Source of the DNA: Rhodanobacter thiooxydans
GTDB lineage: Bacteria > Pseudomonadota > Gammaproteobacteria > Xanthomonadales > Rhodanobacteraceae
NCBI RefSeq assembly: GCF_030291135.1
Contig: NZ_CP127409.1
Span: 3,452,422-3,516,421, forward strand
Direction of reading: 5' to 3'
Length of the DNA stretch: 64,000 nucleotides
The notes beneath the pieces are model-generated. The model saw only the letters and a list, made by a program, of their open reading frames with translations, did not search any database and was not told the DNA's origin. Below are positions 37,253-45,352 of this stretch, in pieces; positions within the stretch are counted from its first letter, which is position 1, and each line of letters begins with the position of its first letter. A program made the position numbers and the translations under genes.

Positions 37253-38536
37253 TCAAAACCAGATGCGAACGCCGGCAACGATTTGCCGATCGAGGACGGG
37301 TTGATGATCCTGCCGCGCGTAGTCGGCGCTGGTGCCGATGCGACGCACCCAGTTCACCCCGATGTACGGTGCGAACTGCCGGCGGATCTCGTAGCGCAGG
37401 CGCAGGCCAAACTGCACGTCGGAGACACCGCTGCCGATCCGACGCTGCGGATCGTCCTTGCCGTAGAGATTGACCTCCGCTTCCGGCTGCAGGATCAACC
37501 GCTGCGTGAACAGCAACTCGTACTCAGCCCGCAGGCGCGCAGCCGTGCGCCCGTTGGCGCCCACATAGCCGGTCGCTTCCAGTTCGAACCAGTACGGTGC
37601 CAGGCCCTGCACGCCGAAGGCCGCCCAACTACGGTTCGGCCCCTCACCGAGTTCTTGGCGTACACCGAGCTGAGTGCTCCAAAACGTGGCGATGTTGTGG
37701 TTCCAGAACGCCTCCAGGTCACCGTCTTCCAGCTTGCCGCGACTGCGCTCGCCTTCGGTGCGTACCCACAGCTTGTTCTCGTCGTTGCCGTACCAGCCCT
37801 GGGCTTCCCAGCTCTGGCCGTTGGCATCGCGGCCGTGGAACGCCTCCAGTTGATCGATCAGCAGCATGCCGAACGGCGCGCTGCCGTGCATGTGCAACCC
37901 CTGTACGGGGCTACCCGCGTCACCATCGGAATAATCGCCACTGCGCGCATCCGCAGGCGCGCTGCCACCCTGCATCGGTCCCATCGTCATGCCCGGCATC
38001 GCGCCCATGTCGGCCATGTCGCCTTGTCCCTTTTTGGGCATCGCGCCGTGATCCGTGCCGGCCATGCCACTGTGGTCCATCCCTTGCATCGCTCCCGAAC
38101 TCATGCCGGGCATCGACGAGTGATCCATCCCCGACATGTCACCGATGGGTGCCGCCGATGCGGCAGGCTTGGCGGGCATCGGCATGGCCGACATCGCGCC
38201 GTGGTCCATGCCTGGCATGGTGCTGTGACCCATGCCCTTCATACCGTCCATGTCGTGGGAAGCGGGAGTCGACGGGGCCGGGATGGACTTCTTTACGGCC
38301 TTCTCGGCGGGCGCTTTTGTTGCCGGCTTCGCGGTACTGCTCGCAGTGGCTGGCATGGTCATACCGGGCATACTGCCGTGATCCATGCCTGGCATGGAGC
38401 TTATGTCCATCGATGATGTGCTGCTGGACGCGGGCGCGCTCTGTGCTGTGGCTGCCAGTGGCAACGCCAGCAGCAGCGCGGCCAGCAATACCGAACGGTG
38501 CGGAACAGTTGAGGTGTCGGGACGATTCATGTTCAT
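37253..38536 (-). CDS. copB: Outer-membrane copper resistance protein CopB
   Basis: A 427-residue protein with a signal peptide (SVLLAALLLALPLAATAQSA) and a long region of Met/His repeats such as SSMPGMDHGSMPGM and MQGMDHSGMAGTDHG (about residues 45-220). The family's outer-membrane barrel domain follows (LLIDQLEAFHGRDANGQSWE ... VAGVRIWF). The repeat region binds many copper ions in CopB of Pseudomonas and Xanthomonas. The ATG at 38536 overlaps the copA stop (ATGA); the open frame extends upstream only as a shadow of copA. It works with CopA in periplasmic copper sequestration. Confidence 0.95.
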   Translation of the reverse strand: MNMNRPDTSTVPHRSVLLAALLLALPLAATAQSAPASSSTSSMDISSMPGMDHGSMPGMTMPATASSTAKPATKAPAEKAVKKSIPAPSTPASHDMDGMKGMGHSTMPGMDHGAMSAMPMPAKPAASAAPIGDMSGMDHSSMPGMSSGAMQGMDHSGMAGTDHGAMPKKGQGDMADMGAMPGMTMGPMQGGSAPADARSGDYSDGDAGSPVQGLHMHGSAPFGMLLIDQLEAFHGRDANGQSWEAQGWYGNDENKLWVRTEGERSRGKLEDGDLEAFWNHNIATFWSTQLGVRQELGEGPNRSWAAFGVQGLAPYWFELEATGYVGANGRTAARLRAEYELLFTQRLILQPEAEVNLYGKDDPQRRIGSGVSDVQFGLRLRYEIRRQFAPYIGVNWVRRIGTSADYARQDHQPVLDRQIVAGVRIWF

Positions 38537-40311
38537 GACACGACCACCTCGCGGAACATGCCCGCTTCCATGTGATACAGCAGATGACAGTGGTACGCCC
38601 AGCGGCCGGGGTTGTCGGCGGATACCGCATAGGTGACGCGCTGCGCCGGTTGCACGTTGATGGTGTGTTTGCGCACCTGAAATTGGCCGTCCGGATTCTC
38701 CAGCTCGCTCCACATGCCGTGCAGATGAATCGGGTGGTTCATCATGGTGTCGTTGACCAGCACGATGCGCAGGCGCTCGCCGCTGTTGAAGTGCACCGGT
38801 TTGGCGTCGGAGAACTTCACGCCGTCGAACGACCAGATGAAACGTTCCATGTTGCCGGTGAGGTGCAGCTCGATCTCGCGACCGGGTTCGCGCGTGTCGA
38901 TCGGGCCGCCGATGGTGTGCAGGTCGGCGTAGGTCAGCACGCGGCGGCCGTTGTCGCGCAGGCCGATGCCCGGATCGTCGAGGTTGGTGCGCGGCATGTC
39001 GACATGCATGTCCACGCCGGGGCCGTATTCGGTACGGGCGTGGCGCACCACGGGTGCGGGTGCAGCCGCCATGCCGGCCATGTTGCCGTGATCCATGCCG
39101 GCGTGATCCATGCCGGGCATCGCCGCGCCCGCGCCATGGCTGCTGTCGTGACCCATGCCGTCCATCGACATCGCGCCCATCATGTCCTGCATGCCGAGCC
39201 ACACGCGTTTGTCCATCGCCGGCACATCGGCGAGCATGCCCGCACGCGGTGCCAGCGTGCCGCGCGCATAGCCGGTGCGGTCGATGGATTGGGCAAACAG
39301 CGTGTATGCACGCTCGTCCTGCGGTTCGACGATGACGTCATAGGTCTCCGCCACCGCGATGCGGAATTCGTCGACCGCCACCGGCTGCACGTCCTGGCCA
39401 TCGGCCGCGATCACCGTCATCTTCAAGCCGGGGATGCGCACGTCGAAAAAGGTCGATGCCGAGCCATTAATGAAACGCAACCGAATTTTTTCACCTGGCC
39501 GGAAGATGCCGGTCCAGTTGCCGGCCGGCGCGGCACCATTCATCAGGTAGGTGTAGGTGTAACCGGAAACGTCGCCCAGATCCGTCGGGTTCATGCGCAT
39601 CTCGTTCCACATCTTGCGCATCGCCAAGGCTTGACTCAGCCCCTTCTCGCGCACGTCGCGCAAGAAATCCGGCACCGTCGGCTGCGCGAAGTTGTAGTAG
39701 TCGCTCTGCTTCTTGAGCTTGGCGTAGATGCGCTCGGGATCCTCATCGGTCCAGTCGCTCAGTATCACTACGTAGTCGCGATCGGTCGGATGGCGATCCG
39801 GGCCCGCCGGTTCGATCACCAGTGGGCCATACAGCCCAGTCTGTTCCTGAAAACCCGAATGTGAGTGGTACCAATAGGTGCCCGACTGGCGCACCTTGAA
39901 CTGGTAGAGAAACGTTTCGCCGGGGGCAATGCCGTCGAAACTGATGCCCGGCACACCATCCTCCTGAAACGGCAGGATGATGCCGTGCCAATGGATCGAG
40001 GTCGGCACGCGCAAGCGGTTGGTGACGCGCAGGTTCACCGTGGTGCCTTCCTTCCAACGCAGGATCGGGCCGGGGATACCGCCGTTGACGGTGGTGGCCA
40101 GGCGCGTGGCGCCGGTGTAGTTGACCGGCGTCTCGGCAATATCCAGCGCGAAGTCGGTACCGCTCAACACCGTGGGGTGGCCGGGGCTGGTCAGCGCCCA
40201 GACGTTCGAGGGGCGCAGCAGGCCCAAGCCGGCCACCGCGCCACCGATGGCCACGCCTTGGACGAAGCGACGCCGCGACAAATCTGCCGGGGGCGGGGAA
40301 AACAGGTTCAT
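38533..40311 (-). CDS. copA: Periplasmic multicopper oxidase CopA (PcoA/CopA family)
   Basis: A 592-residue oxidase with a Tat signal (SRRRFVQGVAIGGAVAGLGL) and three cupredoxin domains. Copper ligands are readable in SIHWHGIILP, YWYHSHSGFQEQ, NHPIHLHGMW and the C-terminal HCHLLYHMEAGM, the T1/T2/T3 signature. A Met/His-rich insertion (GAAMPGMDHAGMDHGNMAGM) is typical of CopA and binds extra Cu. It oxidises Cu(I) and sequesters copper in the periplasm. The ATG at 40311 begins the Tat signal. It is preceded by copL and overlaps copB, forming the core of xanthomonad-type copLAB. Confidence 0.95.
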   Translation of the reverse strand: MNLFSPPPADLSRRRFVQGVAIGGAVAGLGLLRPSNVWALTSPGHPTVLSGTDFALDIAETPVNYTGATRLATTVNGGIPGPILRWKEGTTVNLRVTNRLRVPTSIHWHGIILPFQEDGVPGISFDGIAPGETFLYQFKVRQSGTYWYHSHSGFQEQTGLYGPLVIEPAGPDRHPTDRDYVVILSDWTDEDPERIYAKLKKQSDYYNFAQPTVPDFLRDVREKGLSQALAMRKMWNEMRMNPTDLGDVSGYTYTYLMNGAAPAGNWTGIFRPGEKIRLRFINGSASTFFDVRIPGLKMTVIAADGQDVQPVAVDEFRIAVAETYDVIVEPQDERAYTLFAQSIDRTGYARGTLAPRAGMLADVPAMDKRVWLGMQDMMGAMSMDGMGHDSSHGAGAAMPGMDHAGMDHGNMAGMAAAPAPVVRHARTEYGPGVDMHVDMPRTNLDDPGIGLRDNGRRVLTYADLHTIGGPIDTREPGREIELHLTGNMERFIWSFDGVKFSDAKPVHFNSGERLRIVLVNDTMMNHPIHLHGMWSELENPDGQFQVRKHTINVQPAQRVTYAVSADNPGRWAYHCHLLYHMEAGMFREVVVS

Positions 40312-40423
40312 GGGATCTCTCCAGGGCGGGTGGTATCGCGCGTGTCGATACCGATCACAGCCGATTGCCACGATGGTCGACGAGCGACCACCACGAGCAA
40401 AGCTCATCAACAATGAGGGAGAG

Positions 40424-40828
40424 TCAGACCGCCGGTGGTCGCAACGGAGGGGCGGTATTCAACGCGGGCGCACTGCTGGGCAGTGGCATGGCATAGCTGG
40501 CAGTAATCGTGGCCGAGGCCAGAACGACAGCCGTTGCGGGTGGCAACGTGGTACTGCACATCGCCGCACAATTGCAGGTTTGACCCGTCATGCCGCCACA
40601 GCAACCGGTCTGATCGTCGCAACAGGATCGGGATCCCTTGACGGCCACGTGGTGATGACAGTGTTCACTGGCCGCCGCGACCGTTGCGTGCATGGGATGG
40701 GAATGGGGGCCTCCCATCATGCCCATCGGTGCAGCGGCCAATGAGTTGATGACCAGCATCAGCCACGCCAGCACGCCCATCGCCCGAAGACGACGTGAAC
40801 GAGCGAGCAGACGCAGCGAGAAGGTCAT
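40424..40828 (-). CDS. copL: CopL-family metal-binding regulatory protein
   Basis: A 134-residue protein with an N-terminal hydrophobic anchor (AMGVLAWLMLVINSLAAAPM) and a dense Cys/His region (EHCHHHVAVKGSRSCCDDQT, then GCCGGMTGQTCNCAAMC). The C-terminus is proline-rich and ends PPLRPPAV. In Xanthomonas, CopL lies directly upstream of copAB and is needed for copper-induced expression. Position and composition match here, 112 bases ahead of the multicopper oxidase. No CopRS two-component genes are in the window, so copper induction probably relies on CopL or on regulators encoded elsewhere. Confidence 0.82.
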   Translation of the reverse strand: MTFSLRLLARSRRLRAMGVLAWLMLVINSLAAAPMGMMGGPHSHPMHATVAAASEHCHHHVAVKGSRSCCDDQTGCCGGMTGQTCNCAAMCSTTLPPATAVVLASATITASYAMPLPSSAPALNTAPPLRPPAV

Positions 40829-40886
40829 GGGCCGAGCTTACCCGTGCGACCTGACACGCTCAACCCTGGAGGTGGGTGCAGTTGTC

Positions 40887-41216
40887 TCACGGCTTGCTGA
40901 AACCCATGTGCAGCGTGATCTTGTCACCGGCTTTCAGGCTGGCCATGGTGGCGGGCGGGAAATGCAGCTTCAAAGCCATGCCTTCGGAAGTCACGCCGAC
41001 CATGCCGGTCTTCGCATCGGCCGCCGTCACGGTCGCTGGCATCATGTGCATGCCCATCATGTTGTCGTGCATACCCTTCATGTCCGAGTGCATCGCACCC
41101 ATCTTGTCCATACCGCTTGTGGGCGTGCTGTCCTGGGCCACGGCGACACCACTGATGACCAGCGCGAGCCCTAATGAACCGAGCATCGAAACTAGTGGTT
41201 TACGAGAAATAGCCAT
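40887..41216 (-). CDS. Met/His-rich periplasmic copper-binding protein
   Basis: A 109-residue exported protein (signal peptide to about residue 27, ending VSGVAVAQ-like). A Met/His stretch (KMGAMHSDMKGMHDNMMGMH) is followed by a small beta domain (GMVGVTSEGMALKLHFPPAT ... AGDKITLHMGF) resembling CusF-type folds but without the Trp. It is upstream of copL in the same direction and is the likely first gene of the copper operon or a stand-alone copper buffer. Function is inferred from composition and context. Confidence 0.8.
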   Translation of the reverse strand: MAISRKPLVSMLGSLGLALVISGVAVAQDSTPTSGMDKMGAMHSDMKGMHDNMMGMHMMPATVTAADAKTGMVGVTSEGMALKLHFPPATMASLKAGDKITLHMGFSKP

Positions 41217-41325
41217 GTGACCGTCTCCAACAGTGAGTTGCCAGACGCAACGAACAGACGCTGCGCCTAGCCATGTGAAGGCGATTTGAAATTTGAGCGT
41301 TCATGCTTACTGTGTGGAAAGCGGC

Positions 41326-42873
41326 CTATCCGGAGAGATGCGTCGCCAGATAGCGCTCCTGAACGACTGTTTCGATCGCATTCGGTCGTGCTTCGCGTAC
41401 ATGCTCGACCACTTCATCGAATGGCAGTGCCGGGTCACGACTTGCCAGCAAAAGTGCGGCTACGGTGCCCGCCCGCCCCAAGCCGCCCTTGCAATGCACG
41501 ACCACGCCTTCACCGCGATCGAGTGCTTCATGAAGTTGGGGAAGGATGACAGGCCACTTGCCCTCGAACCACTCTTCCTGTTTGAAATCCTTCGGCAGTA
41601 TGTCTGGTGCATGCCCATCCAGAATCGGCGCGTGGTGCCATATCAGCCCGTGCGCCTTGGCTCGCTTGGGTAGCGCGACAACATCAAGCTCGACAAACTC
41701 CCAAGGGGCAATCAGCGTCACCAGATGCGTGGCACCCCAAGCCCTGACGGCTTCGAGATCGGTGTCGAGGTCACGATTCCACGCGCCCGTCTCCGCAAAC
41801 GGCTGTTTCTTGCCCGGGCAGAAGGTGATGCCGATCTTGCCCCCGCCTACCAGATGGATAGTGCCGATGCGTAAGGGATCGGTGCGACTACTGCGCGCCT
41901 TGCTGATCCAGGGGGCTTGGCGCGGCGTGGCATGGATCAGGAGCACAACGAGCCGGTCGTCTATTTTTTCTTTGCCGCGTAGCTGCTCGCGCCACATATC
42001 CGGAATGCCATACATGCCATATCGGAGCCCGGCGAGGCCACCCGTCACGGCCGCTGTGATATCCGTGTCACCTCCGAAAGTAATCGCGCGACGCACGGCA
42101 TCGGCATAGCTATTGGTTTCATTCATCGCCACCCGTGCCGACCACAAGCTATCAATGACGTCGCTGCTGCCCGAAGCATAGCCTCCATGCTCAAGATCAA
42201 GCACCTGTTCAATATCCGTCATAGCCAGCCCGGCCGTTGGGCCTAGCTCGCGCAATCGTGCCGCGGCATAGGTCCATGGCGCAGGAATGGCATCCAGTTC
42301 GGCGCGCGCCCACAAGGCATACATCACGGACACGGTCTTGGCGAAACGGTGTGCTGTCTTGGTTGAGGACAATTGTATCGCCTTGGCAACCAGCTCCGCC
42401 TCGCTACCAAGGTGGCAGAGAACGAGCGGAAGCATACGGATCAACGCACTTCGGTCATCGGTACGCACCGCATCATGTGAAACGTGGCCAGAAGGCGCGT
42501 TCAATAGCGACTGGACCATACCAGCCATGTCGGGATCGTTTGCGGGCTTACAGGAGTCGACCGAATAAAGGCCCATCTCGGCCCAGCCGATCACACGCTC
42601 TGTCAGATCATCCAGGCCAAACTGCTCGTGAAGGAGAAGCGCGTGCAGAAGACACAACGCCTGCGCTCCCTGCATGGTCCATGTTCGTGGAGGTACATCC
42701 ACATAGGATCGGTCGAAGCCTGCGGGAGGTTCGAAGTCGATCGTCTCGATAGCGACCAATTCCTCTACATCGTGATGCGCATACGGCACGCCCAGGGCAT
42801 TACCGATCAAGAGGCCCCATAGGCCACCGGCGAGACGATCGCGCCTTATATACAGACTTCCGGGTTGAGCCAT
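41326..42873 (-). CDS. ADP-ribosylglycohydrolase-like/dual-specificity phosphatase fusion
   Basis: A 515-residue cytoplasmic protein. Residues about 8-330 match the ADP-ribosylglycohydrolase (DraG/ARH) fold: GGLWGLLIGNALGVPYA at the start and FGGDTDITAAVTGGLAG (Asp269, Asp271) near the end. The usual N-terminal Asp-Asp metal pair (TDDT or SDDGAQ) is replaced by Met67-Gln68 in WTMQGAQALCL. Residues about 340-515 form a CDKN3-like dual-specificity phosphatase with an intact P-loop, His460-Cys461-Lys-Gly-Gly-Leu-Gly-Arg467. The phosphatase half should be active and the hydrolase half is doubtful. It is divergent from the unknown gene at 42978. Possible roles are ADP-ribose-phosphate processing or regulation of a modified substrate. 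Confidence 0.88.
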   Translation of the reverse strand: MAQPGSLYIRRDRLAGGLWGLLIGNALGVPYAHHDVEELVAIETIDFEPPAGFDRSYVDVPPRTWTMQGAQALCLLHALLLHEQFGLDDLTERVIGWAEMGLYSVDSCKPANDPDMAGMVQSLLNAPSGHVSHDAVRTDDRSALIRMLPLVLCHLGSEAELVAKAIQLSSTKTAHRFAKTVSVMYALWARAELDAIPAPWTYAAARLRELGPTAGLAMTDIEQVLDLEHGGYASGSSDVIDSLWSARVAMNETNSYADAVRRAITFGGDTDITAAVTGGLAGLRYGMYGIPDMWREQLRGKEKIDDRLVVLLIHATPRQAPWISKARSSRTDPLRIGTIHLVGGGKIGITFCPGKKQPFAETGAWNRDLDTDLEAVRAWGATHLVTLIAPWEFVELDVVALPKRAKAHGLIWHHAPILDGHAPDILPKDFKQEEWFEGKWPVILPQLHEALDRGEGVVVHCKGGLGRAGTVAALLLASRDPALPFDEVVEHVREARPNAIETVVQERYLATHLSG

Positions 42874-42977
42874 GAAATTAAATTTGCTCGCCGGCTAAGA
42901 TTTCCTTAGTATCGCCGGTTTGCCGCAGCCATTGCACTCGCACAACGGTGCAAATCACGAGACGACGAAGGCCAACC

Positions 42978-43775
42978 TTGAACCCGAGTGATCTGACCGC
43001 CAGCTTGTACTTCACTGCCGCCGTTCGCGTGGCGGCAGATGCCTCGTTGACCCGCCTTTTACCCCTGGACGCACTCCAGAATCTGCTAGCTCCTCATGAG
43101 CACTTCTCTCATCGCATCCTTCTATCCTTGCAAGCTCTGGGAGTTATCGAGCCAGAACTCTCTTTGGCACACGCCGATGATTGGCTGCTGTCCCGTGACT
43201 GGATGAAATACGGTTTCGACAGTGTGGCGTGGCGTATTCGCTGGACACCTGGTGATTGTCGGCGTCGACACGACATTGCCAACGAAATTTGGAGTGATGT
43301 CGACTTCGATGATGACGAGTCGCTATCAGCCCTTCTTGCGCTTTGGGAGGATCTGGCGCTCGCCGAGGTGGCCCAATACACCGGGTGGCTGTTGTCGAAG
43401 TCCGGTTACAACCCTGACTGGACCTACTGCGCGATCGACGCGCTTCGACATGCATTAGAAATTTTCAGTGTCAATCAGGTGATGTACCTGGTCTATTTAT
43501 CGGTTCGATCTGTTGCAACAACCCATCAACTGGGAGGCGTGGAGTCGGCAAGACTAGGATTGGTATTTGCGAGTTCTGTTACCAGCTTCTCCGGACGTGC
43601 GAACGCTGAGGGCTGGAACATCCGCGGCATGACCCGTCCAGCCGAGCTCTCCATGAGCAGTATTTCATTGATCTTCGCCCACGAAGTGACACGTCTTGAC
43701 GACGAATACTTTGCTAAGAGCCCTTCGCTGGAACTTTTACGCGGCTCGATGACGCGGCATCGAACCCTTCACTGA
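42978..43775 (+). CDS. Unrecognised protein divergent from the ARH-phosphatase fusion
   Basis: A soluble protein of about 265 residues without signal peptide or membrane helices. It has Leu-rich helical segments and acidic patches (EIWSDVDFDDDESLSALLAL), several Trp residues, and a Ser-rich C-terminal part. No family was recognised. The start is uncertain: a TTG at 42978 has AAGG seven bases upstream, while an in-frame GTG at 42948 would add ten residues but has no ribosome site. It shares a compact intergenic region with the ARH-phosphatase gene, so co-regulation is plausible. GC content is lower than in the core genes that follow. Confidence 0.7.
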   Translation: MNPSDLTASLYFTAAVRVAADASLTRLLPLDALQNLLAPHEHFSHRILLSLQALGVIEPELSLAHADDWLLSRDWMKYGFDSVAWRIRWTPGDCRRRHDIANEIWSDVDFDDDESLSALLALWEDLALAEVAQYTGWLLSKSGYNPDWTYCAIDALRHALEIFSVNQVMYLVYLSVRSVATTHQLGGVESARLGLVFASSVTSFSGRANAEGWNIRGMTRPAELSMSSISLIFAHEVTRLDDEYFAKSPSLELLRGSMTRHRTLH

Positions 43776-44091
43776 TTTCTAAACTCTTGGGTGCTCGGAA
43801 CAAGTCAAAGGGCGAATCATTCCGTAGAAACCAGACACTCGCCCGACCCTTCGATGAAACAATGTAAGGCAAAGCGTGCTCAAATCATGCAGTCAAAATC
43901 TGCTGTCAAATTTAGCTCATAAACTGAAGAAGCATCCAAGTAGTGAATTGATAATTATTGCTTTTTATTGTCTATTCGAAGACAAGTTTGCATCCTGACA
44001 AAAAACTGGCTCGCTATGGGCTAAAGAACAAAAGAACTGATCGACGGCGCGATGCAGCAGGCGCCGCAACCGACGCGGCAGGCCGGTGCGT
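43776..44091. other. AT-rich non-coding stretch at the island's right edge
   Basis: This 316-base region has no convincing gene. From about 43860 to 44040 it is notably A/T-rich (runs such as TTGATAATTATTGC and TTTTTATTG), in contrast to the GC-rich aroE that begins to its right. It is the likely right boundary of the accessory island. No tRNA end, attachment repeat or transposon terminal repeat could be recognised by eye. Confidence 0.5.
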
Positions 44092-44922
44092 TCACGCGCC
44101 TTGCTGGCGCAGCGACTGGTACACCGGCTCGGTGTCCGGGCGCTGGCCATGCCACAGCTCGAACGCGGCGGCGGCGGTTTCCAGCAGCATGCCGAGACCA
44201 TCGACCGCGTAGCGCGCGCCGGCCGTGCGCGCCCAGTCAAGGAAGTCGATGGCAGCCCTGCCGTACGAAAGGTCGTAGCAAAGTGCGCGCGCCCCGACCA
44301 GCGAGAACGGCAACTGCAGCGCCGCGCCCAGCACGCCAGCCGAGGTGGCGTTGACGATCAGGTCGTAGCTGCCGATGTCGGCCAGGTCTTCCCAGTAGCG
44401 CGTATGCGCCCGCGCCGGATCGCCGATCGCGTCGGCGAGCGCGTCGGCCGCCGCAGGCGAACGGTTGACGATGGTCAGCGTTTCCACGCCGGCGTCCAGC
44501 AGGTTCCACGCCACGCCGTGCGCGGCGCCGCCGGCGCCCAGCAGCAGGGCGGTGTGGCCGCGCAGGTCCAGGTCATGGCGTTCGGTGAGGTCGCGCACCA
44601 GACCATCGCCATCGGTGTTGTGCGCGGCCAGCCCGCCGTCGGCTAGTGGAGTCAGCACGTTGGCGCTGCCGGCGCGGGTGGCCGTCACGCTGCGCTGCGC
44701 GGCCAGCGCGAACGCCGCGGCCTTGTGCGGCAGGGTGACGTTGGCGCCGCGGCCGCCGTCGGCGAAGAAGCGGTGCACCACCGCGGCGAAATCGGCCGGC
44801 GCCACGTCGATCGCGCGGTATTCCAGCTCGATGCCGAACTGCCGCGCGAATGCCTGGTGGATGGTCGGCGACAGCGAGTGGCTGATCGGATGGCCGAACA
44901 CGGCGAACTGGGCGGCTGGCAT
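44092..44922 (-). CDS. aroE: Shikimate dehydrogenase AroE
   Basis: A 276-residue NADP-dependent enzyme of the shikimate pathway. The substrate site is seen in FAVFGHPISHSLSPTIHQAF and ANVTLPHKAAAFAL (catalytic Lys), with NTDGDG also conserved. The cofactor fold is ALLLGAGGAAHGVAWNLLDA with the NADP-selective NRSPAAA. The ATG at 44922 fits the family length; the open frame extends upstream as a shadow. It is the first core gene to the right of the island. Confidence 0.95.
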   Translation of the reverse strand: MPAAQFAVFGHPISHSLSPTIHQAFARQFGIELEYRAIDVAPADFAAVVHRFFADGGRGANVTLPHKAAAFALAAQRSVTATRAGSANVLTPLADGGLAAHNTDGDGLVRDLTERHDLDLRGHTALLLGAGGAAHGVAWNLLDAGVETLTIVNRSPAAADALADAIGDPARAHTRYWEDLADIGSYDLIVNATSAGVLGAALQLPFSLVGARALCYDLSYGRAAIDFLDWARTAGARYAVDGLGMLLETAAAAFELWHGQRPDTEPVYQSLRQQGA

Positions 44923-45041
44923 GAAGATTTCCCGGTGGTGGCTGGCGGCCATTCTACGTGGGGGTCCGCCGCAAGGGGGTCGCAGCCGGTGAGATGGGCA
45001 CGCGCCAGCCTGTGCTTGCCCATCCCGACGAGACGACCGCC

Positions 45042-45299
45042 ATGCGCACGCCAGCCTTGCCACCCGCCCACCATCCACGCCTGCTCGGCGCGGCCACGCT
45101 GTGGCTGCTGGGCGGCGGCGCATTGCTGCTGAGCACACTCGTGCCGGCGCACACCGACTTGCTCGGCTGGACGCCGACGTTCTGGCTGCTCGGCGCGCCG
45201 CTGGTCGTGCTGCTGGCGCTGGAGCCTTCGCTGCCGCGGCAACTGCTGGCGCTGTGCCGGCCGCGGCGGCGCATGGTCCGACACGCGGCCTGGCATTAG
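45042..45299 (+). CDS. Small predicted membrane protein
   Basis: An 85-residue protein with two hydrophobic stretches (LLGAATLWLLGGGALLLSTL and PTFWLLGAPLVVLLALEP) and a basic, Arg-rich C-terminus (LCRPRRRMVRHAAWH). No family was recognised. The ATG at 45042 is preferred since the extra upstream residues from 44958 look non-coding. It is transcribed opposite to both neighbours. It may be a small inner-membrane protein specific to this bacterial group. Confidence 0.55.
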   Translation: MRTPALPPAHHPRLLGAATLWLLGGGALLLSTLVPAHTDLLGWTPTFWLLGAPLVVLLALEPSLPRQLLALCRPRRRMVRHAAWH

Positions 45300-45352
45300 C
45301 AGCGCCCCGCCCGGACCTTCCTCCGCGTTGCAGGGGAGGGCGCGCATCAGCG

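Noticed and set aside
38537..39202. Upstream extension of the copB frame to 39202
   Set aside because: It lies inside the multicopper oxidase gene, is Arg/His-rich, and copB has a good signal peptide with an ATGA overlap at 38536.
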